A DNA stretch of 10,983 nucleotides from Gemmatimonadota bacterium (lineage in GTDB: Bacteria > GCA-2686955), in contig NYZA01000016.1 of the NCBI GenBank assembly GCA_002686955.1, positions 1 to 10,983 on the forward strand, given 5' to 3'. The notes under the pieces are model-generated. The model saw only the letters and a program-made list of their open reading frames with translations, was not told where the DNA came from and did no database searches. Of the stretch, positions 1-7,034 are shown piece after piece (positions within the stretch are counted from its first letter, which is position 1; the number at the start of each line of letters is the position of its first letter). The position numbers and the translations under genes were made by a program.

Positions 1-319
1 CCGCCGCAACATGGTCGAGATTCCGATAAGCAAAGGAACGATTCCGCACCGGATCGTCGGGAAGTTCGGTGCGAGCCGTGTCCTGCTCAAGCCAGCCGCC
101 GAAGGAACCGGAGTGATCGCGGGAGGCGCCGTGCGCGCGATTCTCGAGATGGCGGGGGTGTCCGACATCCTCACGAAGAGCTACGGCTCCCGGAACGCTC
201 ACAACGTGGTCAAGGCGACGATGCAGGGGCTCAACTCGCTGCAGACGGCGGGCAAGGTCGCCGCGCGCCGGGGCATCGATGTGCGCCAGGTCTTCGGCAT
301 GGCCGTGGAGGTGGAGTAA
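1..319 (+). CDS. rpsE: Small ribosomal subunit protein S5 (uS5), 3' end only
   Basis: The window opens inside this gene: base 1 is the last base of a codon, and the readable frame starts at 2 with RRN then [11 protein letters not shown]. About 105 C-terminal residues are present. They match the S5 C-terminal domain: the R-V-L-L-K-P-A motif, [19 protein letters not shown], and the [14 protein letters not shown] segment that packs in the 30S body near S4 and S8. S5 takes part in decoding fidelity and in mRNA entry. The ATG at 11 is internal, not a start, because S5-like sequence continues upstream of it. The stop TAA (317-319) shares one base with the rpmD ATG, so the two genes are probably translationally coupled. 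The N-terminal double-stranded-RNA-binding half lies outside the window. Confidence 0.97.
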   Translation, partial: RRNMVEIPISKGTIPHRIVGKFGASRVLLKPAAEGTGVIAGGAVRAILEMAGVSDILTKSYGSRNAHNVVKATMQGLNSLQTAGKVAARRGIDVRQVFGMAVEVE

Positions 320-501
320 TGGGCAAGATCCGCATCACGCAGCGACGAAGCGCCATCGGTCGTCATTTCACGCAGAAGCGCACGGTGCGTGCGCTCGGCA
401 TCCATCGCCTCCATCAGAGCGTCGAGCATGAAGACACGCCGAGCGTTCGCGGCATGGTCAACAAGATCTCCCACCTTGTCGAGGTGGAGACGGTCGGTTA
501 G
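319..501 (+). CDS. rpmD: Large ribosomal subunit protein L30 (uL30)
   Basis: This 60-residue protein has the usual bacterial L30 length. It begins [15 protein letters not shown] and carries the family pattern of a basic first strand, then TVRALGIHRLHQSV, then the C-terminal MVNKISHLVEVETV strand. L30 is a small 50S protein that bacteria keep between rpsE and rplO, as here. The start ATG overlaps the rpsE stop codon (TAATG), which fixes the start and suggests translational coupling. The stop is TAG. Nothing is unusual in the protein. Confidence 0.96.
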   Translation: MGKIRITQRRSAIGRHFTQKRTVRALGIHRLHQSVEHEDTPSVRGMVNKISHLVEVETVG

Positions 502-525
502 ATCCGACCACTCGAGGACAGGTCA

Positions 526-966
526 ATGAACTTGGCAGAGCTGACACCCGCCGAAGGCGCCATCAAGAAGCGCAAGCGCGCCGGTCGCGGTCACGCGGCG
601 GGGCGGGGGAAGACATGCGGGCGTGGCCACAAAGGCATGGGTGCCCGGGCCGGCAGCAAGCAGTACGTCGGTTTCGAGGGAGGGCAGATGCCTCTCCAAC
701 GCCGGGTCCCGAAGCGTGGTTTCCACAATCGTTTCCGCAAGGAGTACCGGGTCGTGAACCTCGGTGATATCGCCGCGCTCGAGGGCGTGGACGAGGTTGG
801 CCCCGAGCTCTTGCGCTCGACCGGTCTCGTCAAGGGGCGCGGGCCGATCAAAGTCTTGGGGCAGGGCGAGATCTCTCGTGCCGTGACGATCACGGCCCAT
901 GCGTTTTCGAAGTCGGCCGGCGAGAAGATCGCCGGCGCCGGAGGAAGCACCGAGGTTTTGAAATGA
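526..966 (+). CDS. rplO: Large ribosomal subunit protein L15 (uL15)
   Basis: This 146-residue protein is a late-assembling 50S protein that binds 23S rRNA. The N-terminal third is the typical glycine- and arginine-rich extension (residues ~15-45, with [18 protein letters not shown]) that threads into rRNA. It is followed by [17 protein letters not shown], which is nearly invariant in L15, and then the globular C-terminal domain ending in a KIAGAGG-type turn. The ATG at 526 has a good ribosome binding site (GAGGACAGG, 514-522). The stop TGA overlaps the secY ATG (ATGA, 963-966), the usual coupling between rplO and secY. Confidence 0.97.
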   Translation: MNLAELTPAEGAIKKRKRAGRGHAAGRGKTCGRGHKGMGARAGSKQYVGFEGGQMPLQRRVPKRGFHNRFRKEYRVVNLGDIAALEGVDEVGPELLRSTGLVKGRGPIKVLGQGEISRAVTITAHAFSKSAGEKIAGAGGSTEVLK

Positions 967-2276
967 TCGGCAGCTTCCGGGACATGTTCAAGATTCCGGA
1001 ACTCCGGGCGCGCATCGGATTCACCGTTGCGCTCCTGATCGTGTACCGCGTCGGCGGGCACATCTTGCTGCCTGGCGTGAACCAGGCGGTGATCCAACAG
1101 TTCTTCGAACAGCAAGCTGGGAACATGTTCAAGATGTACGACATGTTCGCCGGCGGAAATCTGTCGCGCGCCTCGATCTTCGCGCTGGGCATCATGCCCT
1201 ATATCAGCGCGTCTATCATCATGCAGATCGCGACCGCCGTGGTCCCGTATTTCGAGAAACTGCAGAAAGAGGGCGACCAGGGCCGGAAGCGAATCGACCA
1301 ACTCACCCGTTACGGAACGGTTTTTCTGGGTCTGATTCAGTCGGCGGGGATCTCGCGTTCGTTGCCCGCGCTCTTGGGCCAAGACGCGATCACGATGAAC
1401 CCGAACGGGTTCATGCTTTTGTCGATGCTCACACTCACTGCCGGCACGATCTTCGTGATGTGGCTCGGCGAGCAGATCACCGAGCGTGGAATCGGCAACG
1501 GAATCTCGCTGATCATCACGATCGGTATCATCGCGCGTTATCCGCAAGATGTGAGCAACACCGTTCAGAAGCTCAGCATTCCCGGGAGCGATTTCGGCTA
1601 CGCGCACCTGGCCGCACTGCTCGTCATTACGGTGGCGATGGTGGCTGGGATCATCGCGATCACCACGGGGCAGAGACGCATTCCCGTGCAGTATGCGCGT
1701 CGAATGGTCGGGCGAAAGGCCTACGGTGGCCAGCAGACCCACATTCCGCTCAAGGTCAATACCTCGGGTGTAATGCCGATCATCTTTGCTCAGTCGTTGA
1801 TGATGTTTCCGTCGATGGTGGCGCAGCTCTTTCCGGGAACGACCTTGGCCGACACGATCATGCGCTGGTCGACTCCGACCAGCCCCGTTTATGTGATCAC
1901 ATATAGTCTCATGATTGTTGGCTTCAGCTATTTTTACACGGCGATCGTCTTCAACCCGGTCGACCTCGCCGACAATATGAAAAGGTACGGCGGGTTCATT
2001 CCGGGGATCAAGCCCGGCAAGAAGACAGCGGAGTACATCGATCGCGTTTTGACGCGCATCACGCTTCCCGGCGGGATCTACCTGGCGTTCATCGCCATCA
2101 TCCCGGCCTTTCTCGCTCAGTGGTTGAACGCGCCGATCGCCTGGCAGCTCGGGGGAACCGGGCTCTTGATCGTAGTTGGCGTGGTGCTCGACACCATGCA
2201 GAAGATCGAGTCCCACCTCGTGATGCGCTCCTACGAGGGCTTCATGCAGAGCGGTCGCGTTCGTGGGCGGAGATAA
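963..2276 (+). CDS. secY: Protein translocase subunit SecY
   Basis: SecY is the channel-forming subunit of the SecYEG translocon in the inner membrane. It moves unfolded proteins with SecA and inserts membrane proteins. The 437 residues are the normal length, and about ten hydrophobic segments are visible, the first around residues 18-36. Family landmarks are [13 protein letters not shown] (~76-88), [16 protein letters not shown] (~174-189), and the long cytosolic loop with [15 protein letters not shown] (~238-252) that contacts SecA and the ribosome. The second cytosolic loop runs [20 protein letters not shown] (~342-361), followed by VLTRIT. The C-terminal tail is basic. The start ATG overlaps the rplO stop. 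The stop TAA is directly followed by the adk start region. Confidence 0.97.
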   Translation: MIGSFRDMFKIPELRARIGFTVALLIVYRVGGHILLPGVNQAVIQQFFEQQAGNMFKMYDMFAGGNLSRASIFALGIMPYISASIIMQIATAVVPYFEKLQKEGDQGRKRIDQLTRYGTVFLGLIQSAGISRSLPALLGQDAITMNPNGFMLLSMLTLTAGTIFVMWLGEQITERGIGNGISLIITIGIIARYPQDVSNTVQKLSIPGSDFGYAHLAALLVITVAMVAGIIAITTGQRRIPVQYARRMVGRKAYGGQQTHIPLKVNTSGVMPIIFAQSLMMFPSMVAQLFPGTTLADTIMRWSTPTSPVYVITYSLMIVGFSYFYTAIVFNPVDLADNMKRYGGFIPGIKPGKKTAEYIDRVLTRITLPGGIYLAFIAIIPAFLAQWLNAPIAWQLGGTGLLIVVGVVLDTMQKIESHLVMRSYEGFMQSGRVRGRR

Positions 2277-2279
2277 GTG

Positions 2280-2831
2280 ATGCGAATGATGCTCCTCGGT
2301 CCGCCAGGTTCGGGAAAGGGAACACAGGCAGAGTATCTGATCGATCGATACCGAATTCCCCATGTTGCCACCGGTGACATGTTGAGGGCCGCGGTTCGAG
2401 AAGGCACAGAGCTCGGCAATCGGGCAAAGGCGATCATGGATCGTGGCGAGTTGGTGCCCGACGATCTGGTAATCGGAATGTTGATGCAGCGGCTCGCGAA
2501 TGAGGATGCGGAAGAGGGGTTCATCCTCGACGGCTTTCCTCGCAATACCGCGCAGGCGCGGGCGCTCGATGCGCAGCTCGAAGACCGCGGTCTCGGGCAT
2601 GTCGTCGCCCTGGAGGTTCCCGAAAGGGAGCTCACGAAACGAATGCTCGGTCGGGGCCGTTCAGACGACACGGAAGAAACCGTACGCAACCGTCTGACGG
2701 TCTACCACGACATGACCGTGCCTCTTTTCGAGTACTACGAAAAGGCAGGAATCCTGAGACGGATCGATGGGTTCCAGAGCATCGAGGATGTGGCCGCGAG
2801 TATCGTGTCGGCGCTGGAGTCCACTGGGTGA
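2280..2831 (+). CDS. adk: Adenylate kinase, short-lid form
   Basis: Adk interconverts AMP plus ATP and two ADP in the cytoplasm. The P-loop is GPPGSGKGT (residues 7-15), followed by the AMP-binding helices (HVATGDMLRAAV) and the ILDGFPRN segment. After RMLGRGRSDDTEETVRNRL the protein goes straight to the C-terminal helices. The ~30-residue LID insertion of E. coli-type enzymes is missing, so at 183 residues this is the short form known in several phyla. I chose ATG 2280 over GTG 2277 because GGAG (2269-2272) is 7 nt away and MRMMLLG matches the usual MR-hydrophobic start. Its stop overlaps the map GTG start (GTGA). Confidence 0.96.
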   Translation: MRMMLLGPPGSGKGTQAEYLIDRYRIPHVATGDMLRAAVREGTELGNRAKAIMDRGELVPDDLVIGMLMQRLANEDAEEGFILDGFPRNTAQARALDAQLEDRGLGHVVALEVPERELTKRMLGRGRSDDTEETVRNRLTVYHDMTVPLFEYYEKAGILRRIDGFQSIEDVAASIVSALESTG

Positions 2832-3601
2832 TCACGCTGAAGTCCGACCGAGAGATCGAGCTGATTCGTAAGAACGGCCGCATCGTCGCGAATACACTCG
2901 CGCTGATGCGCCGTCACGCCGCGCCCGGTGTCACGACGAAGGAGCTCGATGGGATCGCGGAGGACTACATCCGTGGAGAGGGCGCAGTCCCGAGCTTCTT
3001 GGGCTACGGGGAGCCGCCCTACCCGGCGGCGATCTGCACCTCCGTCAACGAGGCGGTGGTTCACGGGGTGCCCGACGGTCGAGCTCTTCAGGAGGGCGAT
3101 ATCGTCGGAATCGACGTGGGTGCCTCATCGGGCGGTTTCCACGGGGACGGAGCCGCGACGCTGCCGATCGGCCGGATCGATGATGAAACAGGCAGGCTCC
3201 TGGCGGCCACGCAGGCGGCCCTCGCCGCGGGAATCGCCAAGGCACTTCCCGGTGGACGCCTGGGTGATGTCTCAGCGGCGATTCAGGGCGCGGCCGAGGA
3301 CGCGGGCTTCTCCGTCGTTCGGGCGCTCGTCGGTCATGGCATCGGCAGAGAGATGCACGAGGCGCCACAGATTCCGAACTACGGAAGAGCTGGTCGAGGT
3401 GTTCGTCTCAAGACCGGCATGGTGCTGGCACTGGAGCCGATGATCAATATCGGCACCTACGAAGTGGAGCTGCTCGATGACGAGTGGACGATCGTTACGG
3501 CGGATCGGACACTGTCGGCCCACTTCGAGCATACCGTCGCGATCACCGAAGACGGGCCGGTGATCCTCACCGTTGCCGATCCGGAGTTCCTGGACCAATA
3601 G
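2828..3601 (+). CDS. map: Type I methionine aminopeptidase
   Basis: This enzyme removes the initiator methionine from nascent proteins and is a two-metal hydrolase. All catalytic residues can be placed on the 257-residue frame: metal ligands D96, D107, H170, E203 and E234, and substrate histidine H79. They lie in IDVGASSGGFHGDG, GHGIGREMHE, LALEPMI and HFEHTVAI. Numbering is within one residue of the E. coli enzyme, so it is a plain type Ia protein without an N-terminal zinc-finger extension. The start is GTG 2828, overlapping the adk stop, with GGAG at 2816-2819. The stop is TAG at 3599-3601. The infA frame follows in the same reading frame. Confidence 0.96.
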   Translation: MITLKSDREIELIRKNGRIVANTLALMRRHAAPGVTTKELDGIAEDYIRGEGAVPSFLGYGEPPYPAAICTSVNEAVVHGVPDGRALQEGDIVGIDVGASSGGFHGDGAATLPIGRIDDETGRLLAATQAALAAGIAKALPGGRLGDVSAAIQGAAEDAGFSVVRALVGHGIGREMHEAPQIPNYGRAGRGVRLKTGMVLALEPMINIGTYEVELLDDEWTIVTADRTLSAHFEHTVAITEDGPVILTVADPEFLDQ

Positions 3602-3618
3602 GCAGCATCTACCCGGGC

Positions 3619-3623
3619 GGAGG
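3619..3623 (+). promoter_or_regulatory. Strong Shine-Dalgarno (GGAGG) pointing at an ATC codon for infA
   Basis: A perfect GGAGG, continuing as GGAGGAAAG, lies 18 nt after the map stop. Eight nt downstream is ATC at 3632, in frame with IF-1. No ATG, GTG or TTG in that frame lies between the map stop and the conserved IF-1 domain. This site is the main evidence for the infA start proposed here. Confidence 0.6.
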
Positions 3624-3631
3624 AAAGCGTT

Positions 3632-3946
3632 ATCGGCAAGCGAGGCTATAATCGCGGTCGAAATCCGAAGAAGAAAAAAGGCGCGGCCGCGCAAGGCACT
3701 GGAACGGAAGAGACCGGCGCAAGAAAAGTCGGCAAGCAAGGCGCGATTCAGGTAGAAGGAACGGTTCTCGAACCTCTTCCGAATACGATGTTTCGAGTCG
3801 AACTGGAGAATGGACACGTCGTGCTTGCGCACATATCCGGAAAGATGCGGATGTACAACATCCGTATCTTGGTCGGCGACAAAGTGACCGTAGAGCTCTC
3901 GCCCTACGATTTGAGCCGAGGACGCATCGTCTATCGTTACAAGTAG
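3632..3946 (+). CDS. infA: Translation initiation factor IF-1, apparent non-canonical ATC start and basic N-terminal extension
   Basis: The frame ending at TAG 3944 encodes an unmistakable IF-1 OB fold: [40 protein letters not shown], then [22 protein letters not shown]-1 binds the 30S A site and, with IF-2 and IF-3, controls initiation fidelity. From the map stop (3599-3601, same frame) to the internal ATG at 3788, inside the OB fold, there is no ATG, GTG or TTG. The best start is ATC 3632, 8 nt after GGAGG, giving 104 residues against the usual ~72. The extra ~38 residues are basic and low-complexity ([19 protein letters not shown]). The canonical Met position aligns with a GTC codon at 3728, which has no convincing ribosome binding site. 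ATT 3746 is another candidate. A base error is possible. Identity is certain; the start is not. Confidence 0.9.
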   Translation: MGKRGYNRGRNPKKKKGAAAQGTGTEETGARKVGKQGAIQVEGTVLEPLPNTMFRVELENGHVVLAHISGKMRMYNIRILVGDKVTVELSPYDLSRGRIVYRYK

Positions 3947-3972
3947 GCCGAAAGGTCTGGAGGACAGCGCCG

Positions 3973-4089
3973 ATGAAGGTTCGGCCTTCAGTCAAGAAAA
4001 TGTGTGAGAAGTGTCGAATCATCCGACGCCGCGGAGTGGTGCGGGTGATTTGTCCAGCCAACCCCAGGCACAAACAGCGCCAGGGTTGA
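3973..4089 (+). CDS. rpmJ: Large ribosomal subunit protein L36 (bL36), zinc-ligand form
   Basis: This 38-residue gene begins [14 protein letters not shown] and ends NPRHKQRQG, which is diagnostic for L36. It binds 23S rRNA near the peptidyl transferase region. The four zinc ligands are all present (C11, C14, C27, H33), so this is the zinc-binding form. The ribosome binding site GGAGGA (3959-3964) is 8 nt before the ATG. The position between infA and rpsM is the standard one. Confidence 0.96.
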   Translation: MKVRPSVKKMCEKCRIIRRRGVVRVICPANPRHKQRQG

Positions 4090-4104
4090 CCAAACCCCAT
4101 GAAC

Positions 4105-4136
4105 GGATCCGCCAAGGCGGGTCAAGTCGCGGATCG
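4105..4136 (+). promoter_or_regulatory. Competing hairpins in the rpsM leader, candidate S4 autoregulatory site
   Basis: In the 80-nt rpmJ-rpsM gap, GATCCGC (4106-4112) can pair with GCGGATC (4129-4135). The same CCGC (4109-4112) can instead pair with GCGG (4117-4120) across a CAAG tetraloop. The two structures exclude each other. In E. coli, S4 represses the alpha operon by trapping a pseudoknot in the rpsM leader. A similar role here is inference from location and alternative pairing only; the E. coli nested pseudoknot was not matched base by base. Confidence 0.35.
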
Positions 4137-4169
4137 ATCAGCGGTCCCGTGGCGAACGGAGAGTAGACC

Positions 4170-4544
4170 GTGGCAAGAATCGCCGGCGTGGACATTCCCA
4201 ACGACAAGCGCGTCGAGACTGGGTTGACCTATATCTATGGGATCGGCCTGACCACGTCTCAGCAAATCCTGCGCGAAGCCGGAGTCGATCCCGATCGACG
4301 CTGCCGAGATCTGACGGACGATGACGTAACGCGAATTCGCAAGCAGATCGAGGCCAATGTTCGGGTCGAAGGTGCGCTACGCACGGAGGTGGCGATGAAC
4401 ATCAAGCGTTTGATGGACATCGGCTGCGTTCGTGGACTGCGCCACCGTCGTGGACTGCCGGTGCGTGGGCAGCGCACCCGTACCAATGCACGGACCCGCA
4501 AGGGGCCGCGACGCACCATCGCTGGGAAGAAGAAGCCCAGGTAG
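4170..4544 (+). CDS. rpsM: Small ribosomal subunit protein S13 (uS13)
   Basis: This 124-residue protein of the 30S head forms bridges to the 50S and contacts P-site tRNA through its C-terminal tail. The N-terminus [19 protein letters not shown], the helix-two-turn-helix region with TYIYGIG, and [19 protein letters not shown] are standard S13 motifs. The lysine- and arginine-rich tail ends IAGKKKPR. The start is GTG, with GGAGAG at 4158-4163. The [11 protein letters not shown]-terminus leaves no ambiguity. It is the first gene of the alpha-operon part of the cluster. The stop is TAG. Confidence 0.97.
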   Translation: MARIAGVDIPNDKRVETGLTYIYGIGLTTSQQILREAGVDPDRRCRDLTDDDVTRIRKQIEANVRVEGALRTEVAMNIKRLMDIGCVRGLRHRRGLPVRGQRTRTNARTRKGPRRTIAGKKKPR

Positions 4545-4607
4545 CACGGCCCTCGATCCGGTGCCGTCCGCGGACGGTGTTGGACGACCCGGGCTTAGGA
4601 GATTCGA

Positions 4608-5003
4608 ATGGGCCGAAGACGCTCAACATCGAGAGTCAAGAAGAAGAAGATTCAGGTCGAGGCCAATGGCGTCGCCCATATCAAGGCGACGTTCAACAAC
4701 ACGGCGGTCACGATCACCGACACCCAAGGGCGAGTGGTGAGCTGGTCGACCGGCGGAAAGGTCGGCTACAAAGGCTCACGCAAGAGCACGCCTTTCGCGG
4801 CGCAGCTAGCTGGTGAAGAGGCTTCTCGCGAAGCCTATGAACTGGGCATGCGAAACGTCGAGGTCTGGGTGAAGGGACCGGGATCCGGTCGCGAAGCGGC
4901 GATCCGATCGATCGCCGCCGGAGGACTCGACATCTCGCAAATCAAGGATGTGACGGCGATTCCCCACAACGGTTGCCGTCCACCGAAGCGGCGTCGCGTC
5001 TGA
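4608..5003 (+). CDS. rpsK: Small ribosomal subunit protein S11 (uS11)
   Basis: This 131-residue protein of the 30S platform contacts 16S rRNA near the mRNA exit and the Shine-Dalgarno helix. The basic N-terminus ([20 protein letters not shown]) leads into [20 protein letters not shown]. The conserved [18 protein letters not shown] and the C-terminal [18 protein letters not shown] follow, all S11 signatures. ATG 4608 has AGGAG at 4597-4601. The 63-nt gap from rpsM holds nothing else I could support. Confidence 0.97.
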   Translation: MGRRRSTSRVKKKKIQVEANGVAHIKATFNNTAVTITDTQGRVVSWSTGGKVGYKGSRKSTPFAAQLAGEEASREAYELGMRNVEVWVKGPGSGREAAIRSIAAGGLDISQIKDVTAIPHNGCRPPKRRRV

Positions 5004-5060
5004 CGACTCTTGCAAGAACCCGCCACCAGCCTGAGGCATGGGCCCCGGGGGTTGGCGTAG

Positions 5061-5077
5061 GGAGCGCAACGCGCTCC
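5061..5077 (+). promoter_or_regulatory. Perfect 7-bp hairpin directly upstream of the rpsD ribosome binding site
   Basis: GGAGCGC (5061-5067), loop AAC, GCGCTCC (5071-5077) form a perfect stem that abuts the Shine-Dalgarno AGGAG (5078-5082) of rpsD. The left arm itself contains GGAG, so the stem could present or hide ribosome binding. With no T-run it is not a terminator. A regulatory role is inference. Confidence 0.4.
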
Positions 5078-5090
5078 AGGAGATTCCAGA

Positions 5091-5732
5091 ATGGCTCGCT
5101 ATACCGACGCGGTGTGCAAACTCTGCCGCCGCGAAGAGATGAAGCTCTTCCTCAAGGGGGAGAGGTGTTTCACCGAGAAATGCGCGTACGAAAAGAGGCC
5201 CTTCTCTCCCGGCGACAAGTCGAAGAGAGGCGGACGCCGCCAGGTCTCGAACTACGGGCAGCAGCTTCGCCAGAAGCAGAAGGTGAAGCGGATCTACGGA
5301 GTGCTGGAACGACAGTTCCGCAACTACTTCGCCAGAGCGGACCGCATGAAGGGCGTCACGGGAGAGAATCTCCTGCGGCTGCTCGAGATGCGCCTCGACA
5401 ACGTCGTTTTCAGGATGGGCATGGCCCCATCAAGGAAGGCGGCGCGACAGATGGTTCGCCATCGCCATATCGCCGTAAACGGGCGAACGGTCGACATCCC
5501 CTCGTACCAAGTACGGGTGGGGGACGAGATCGCCGTCCGGGAACGAGATCGCAGCCGTCAGAGCCAGTACGTGGCCGCCGGCCGTGCCGTCAAGGGTCTC
5601 GGAACGACGCCCGACTGGGTGACGCAGATGGACGCGAAAACCTTCGCGGGCCGCGTGATGTCGGAGCCGAGACGAGACCATGTGGATCTTGCGATCGAGG
5701 AGCACCTGATCGTCGAGCTCTACTCCAAGTAG
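5091..5732 (+). CDS. rpsD: Small ribosomal subunit protein S4 (uS4), zinc-ligand form
   Basis: S4 is a primary 16S rRNA-binding protein that nucleates 30S assembly and lines the mRNA entry tunnel. In many bacteria it represses its own operon. The 213 residues start MARYTDAVCKLCRRE. Four cysteines (C9, C12, C26, C31) form the zinc site seen in C+ S4 proteins. The body has RIYGVLERQFRNYF, then the S4 RNA-binding domain (residues ~102-165: LLRLLEMRLDNVVFRMGMA, IAVNGRTVDIPSYQVRVGD). It ends in DLAIEEHLIVELYSK. ATG 5091 has AGGAG 8 nt upstream. The stop is TAG, followed 3 nt later by a long palindrome. Confidence 0.97.
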   Translation: MARYTDAVCKLCRREEMKLFLKGERCFTEKCAYEKRPFSPGDKSKRGGRRQVSNYGQQLRQKQKVKRIYGVLERQFRNYFARADRMKGVTGENLLRLLEMRLDNVVFRMGMAPSRKAARQMVRHRHIAVNGRTVDIPSYQVRVGDEIAVRERDRSRQSQYVAAGRAVKGLGTTPDWVTQMDAKTFAGRVMSEPRRDHVDLAIEEHLIVELYSK

Positions 5733-5735
5733 CTA

Positions 5736-5916
5736 GGGTCCGGAAAGAAACAAACGTGTCACCTCGCATCCCATCTTCGGGCCATCTTCGACCGATGCCG
5801 CAATCGTGCAATCCTCGACGTAGGCTGCGACTACGCCTGCGGTTGCACTCAATCGGATCGGCCGAATCTGACCCGAATCTCGGCGCGATCCGACACGTTT
5901 GTTTCCTTCCGGACCC
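5736..5916. repeat. 181-nt near-palindrome with 25-nt terminal arms (MITE-like element or large operon hairpin)
   Basis: The left arm 5736-5760 (GGGTCCGGAAAGAAACAAAC, then GTGTC) is the reverse complement of 5892-5916 at 24 of 25 positions; the one mismatch is A5746 against C5906. The interior is also imperfectly self-complementary, including TTCGGG, CCGAT and GTGCAA matches. It closes on CGTAG-GCTGCGA-CTACG (5819-5835), which sits at the centre of symmetry. Each half carries an 11-bp-period direct repeat: CCATCTTCG at 5771 and 5782, CCGAATCT at 5862 and 5873. Together this predicts one long imperfect hairpin filling most of the rpsD-rpoA gap. No convincing target duplication flanks it. It has no T-run, so it is not a simple terminator. 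Confidence 0.85.
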
Positions 5917-5982
5917 TTGCGAGGGGCAGCCGCCCGAATCGTGGGGCGGGAGGTTTCCGATTCCGGTCAAGGAACTGATGCT

Positions 5983-7026
5983 ATGAAGATGAAGATGAAG
6001 AGCCTGACCATGCCGAAGCGCGTCGAGGTCGAAAAAGAGACGACCACCGATCGCTACGGGAAGTTCGTTGTGCAGCCCCTGGAACGGGGATTTGGACACA
6101 CCCTGGGCAATGCGATGCGACGTGTGCTCCTATCGTCGATTCACGGTGCCGCGGTCACCGCGGTGCGAATCGAGGGTGTGCAGCACGAGTTCTCGACATT
6201 GCCCGGCGTGCTCGAAGACATGAGCCAAATCGTGTTGGCGCTCAAGCGTTTGCGCGTGAAACTTCTTGCGGACATCGAGCCGAAAACGATCCGCATATCG
6301 CACAGCGGCAAGGGGCCGGTGACCGCGGCCGATATCGAGCCGGACCCAGAGATCGTGATTCTCAATCACGATCTTCATATCGCGACCGCGACCGAAGACC
6401 GCAAGTTCCAGCTCGAGGCGGAGATCACCACCGGCCGAGGCTACGTACCGGTCGACCGAAGCGCGCTGGATGGTTCGGGGATCGGCACGATTCCGGTCGA
6501 TGCCGTGTACTCGCCGGTGACCCGTGTGCTCTACGAAGTTGGTAATACCCGTGTCGGGCAACGAACCGACTACGACAAGCTGACGCTCGAAGTCCACACC
6601 GACGGAACCGTTTCTCCCGAGGATGCGGTTTCCTTCGCCGGCAAGATCCTCAAGGACCATCTCCAACTCTTCATCACCTTCGAAGAGGAGCCGGAGATCG
6701 AAGAGGAGGAGGAGCACGACGAGGAGCTGGAGCGCATGAAGGATCTGCTCAGGCGTCCCGTCGACGAGCTCGAGCTCTCGGTGCGTTCGGCCAACTGCCT
6801 GCGGATGGCGAATATTCGAACGCTGGGCGATCTGGTTCAGAAGACCGAGCCGCAAATGCTCAAGTACCGCAACTTCGGTCGCAAGTCGCTGGTGGAGCTC
6901 AAGGAGATCCTCTCCGAGTACGGACTCGGCTTCGCGATGGAGGTCGAGGGTTTCATTCCCCCACAGGGTGCGCCGGCAGCGGACACTGAAGTGGACGAAT
7001 CGACCGAGGCGACGATCGCCGGATAG
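5983..7026 (+). CDS. rpoA: DNA-directed RNA polymerase subunit alpha
   Basis: The alpha dimer nucleates RNA polymerase assembly, and its C-terminal domain binds UP elements and activators. The 347 residues have an N-terminal domain with KFVVQPLERGFGHTLGNAMR (~27-46), the dimer and beta/beta' contact region. A strongly acidic linker follows (EEEPEIEEEEEHDEELERM). The C-terminal domain has LELSVRSANCLRMANIRTLG and FGRKSLVELKEILSEYGLG. The arginine of VRSANCL, the DNA-contacting residue R265 in E. coli, is kept. ATG 5983 has AAGGA (5969-5973). The frame stays open back to 5899 through the palindrome arm, but that stretch has no RpoA similarity. The stop is TAG. Confidence 0.97.
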   Translation: MKMKMKSLTMPKRVEVEKETTTDRYGKFVVQPLERGFGHTLGNAMRRVLLSSIHGAAVTAVRIEGVQHEFSTLPGVLEDMSQIVLALKRLRVKLLADIEPKTIRISHSGKGPVTAADIEPDPEIVILNHDLHIATATEDRKFQLEAEITTGRGYVPVDRSALDGSGIGTIPVDAVYSPVTRVLYEVGNTRVGQRTDYDKLTLEVHTDGTVSPEDAVSFAGKILKDHLQLFITFEEEPEIEEEEEHDEELERMKDLLRRPVDELELSVRSANCLRMANIRTLGDLVQKTEPQMLKYRNFGRKSLVELKEILSEYGLGFAMEVEGFIPPQGAPAADTEVDESTEATIAG

Positions 7027-7034
7027 GGACTGCC

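Noticed and set aside
2277-2279. GTG 2277 as the adk start
   Set aside because: Only 4 nt from the ribosome binding site; ATG 2280 has better spacing and fits the family N-terminus.
591-2600. Very long - strand open frame opposite rplO, secY and adk
   Set aside because: It is the antisense shadow of highly GC-rich, conserved genes and has no family resemblance.
3647-3652. Perfect TATAAT as an internal promoter for infA
   Set aside because: No sequence resembling TTGACA lies 15-19 nt upstream and it sits inside the proposed coding extension; a single hexamer is weak evidence.
3599-3946. MetAP-IF-1 fusion by read-through of the TAG at 3599, since infA is in the same frame
   Set aside because: TAG is the working stop of many genes here, MetAP ends at its normal length, and a GGAGG with good spacing to ATC 3632 gives a simpler explanation.
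4099-4227. Small ORF starting ATG 4099 in the rpsM leader
   Set aside because: It has no ribosome binding site and runs out of frame into rpsM with no recognisable sequence.
5899-5982. Longer RpoA starting at ATG 5899
   Set aside because: The extra residues are read through the palindrome arm, do not resemble RpoA, and ATG 5983 has its own ribosome binding site.
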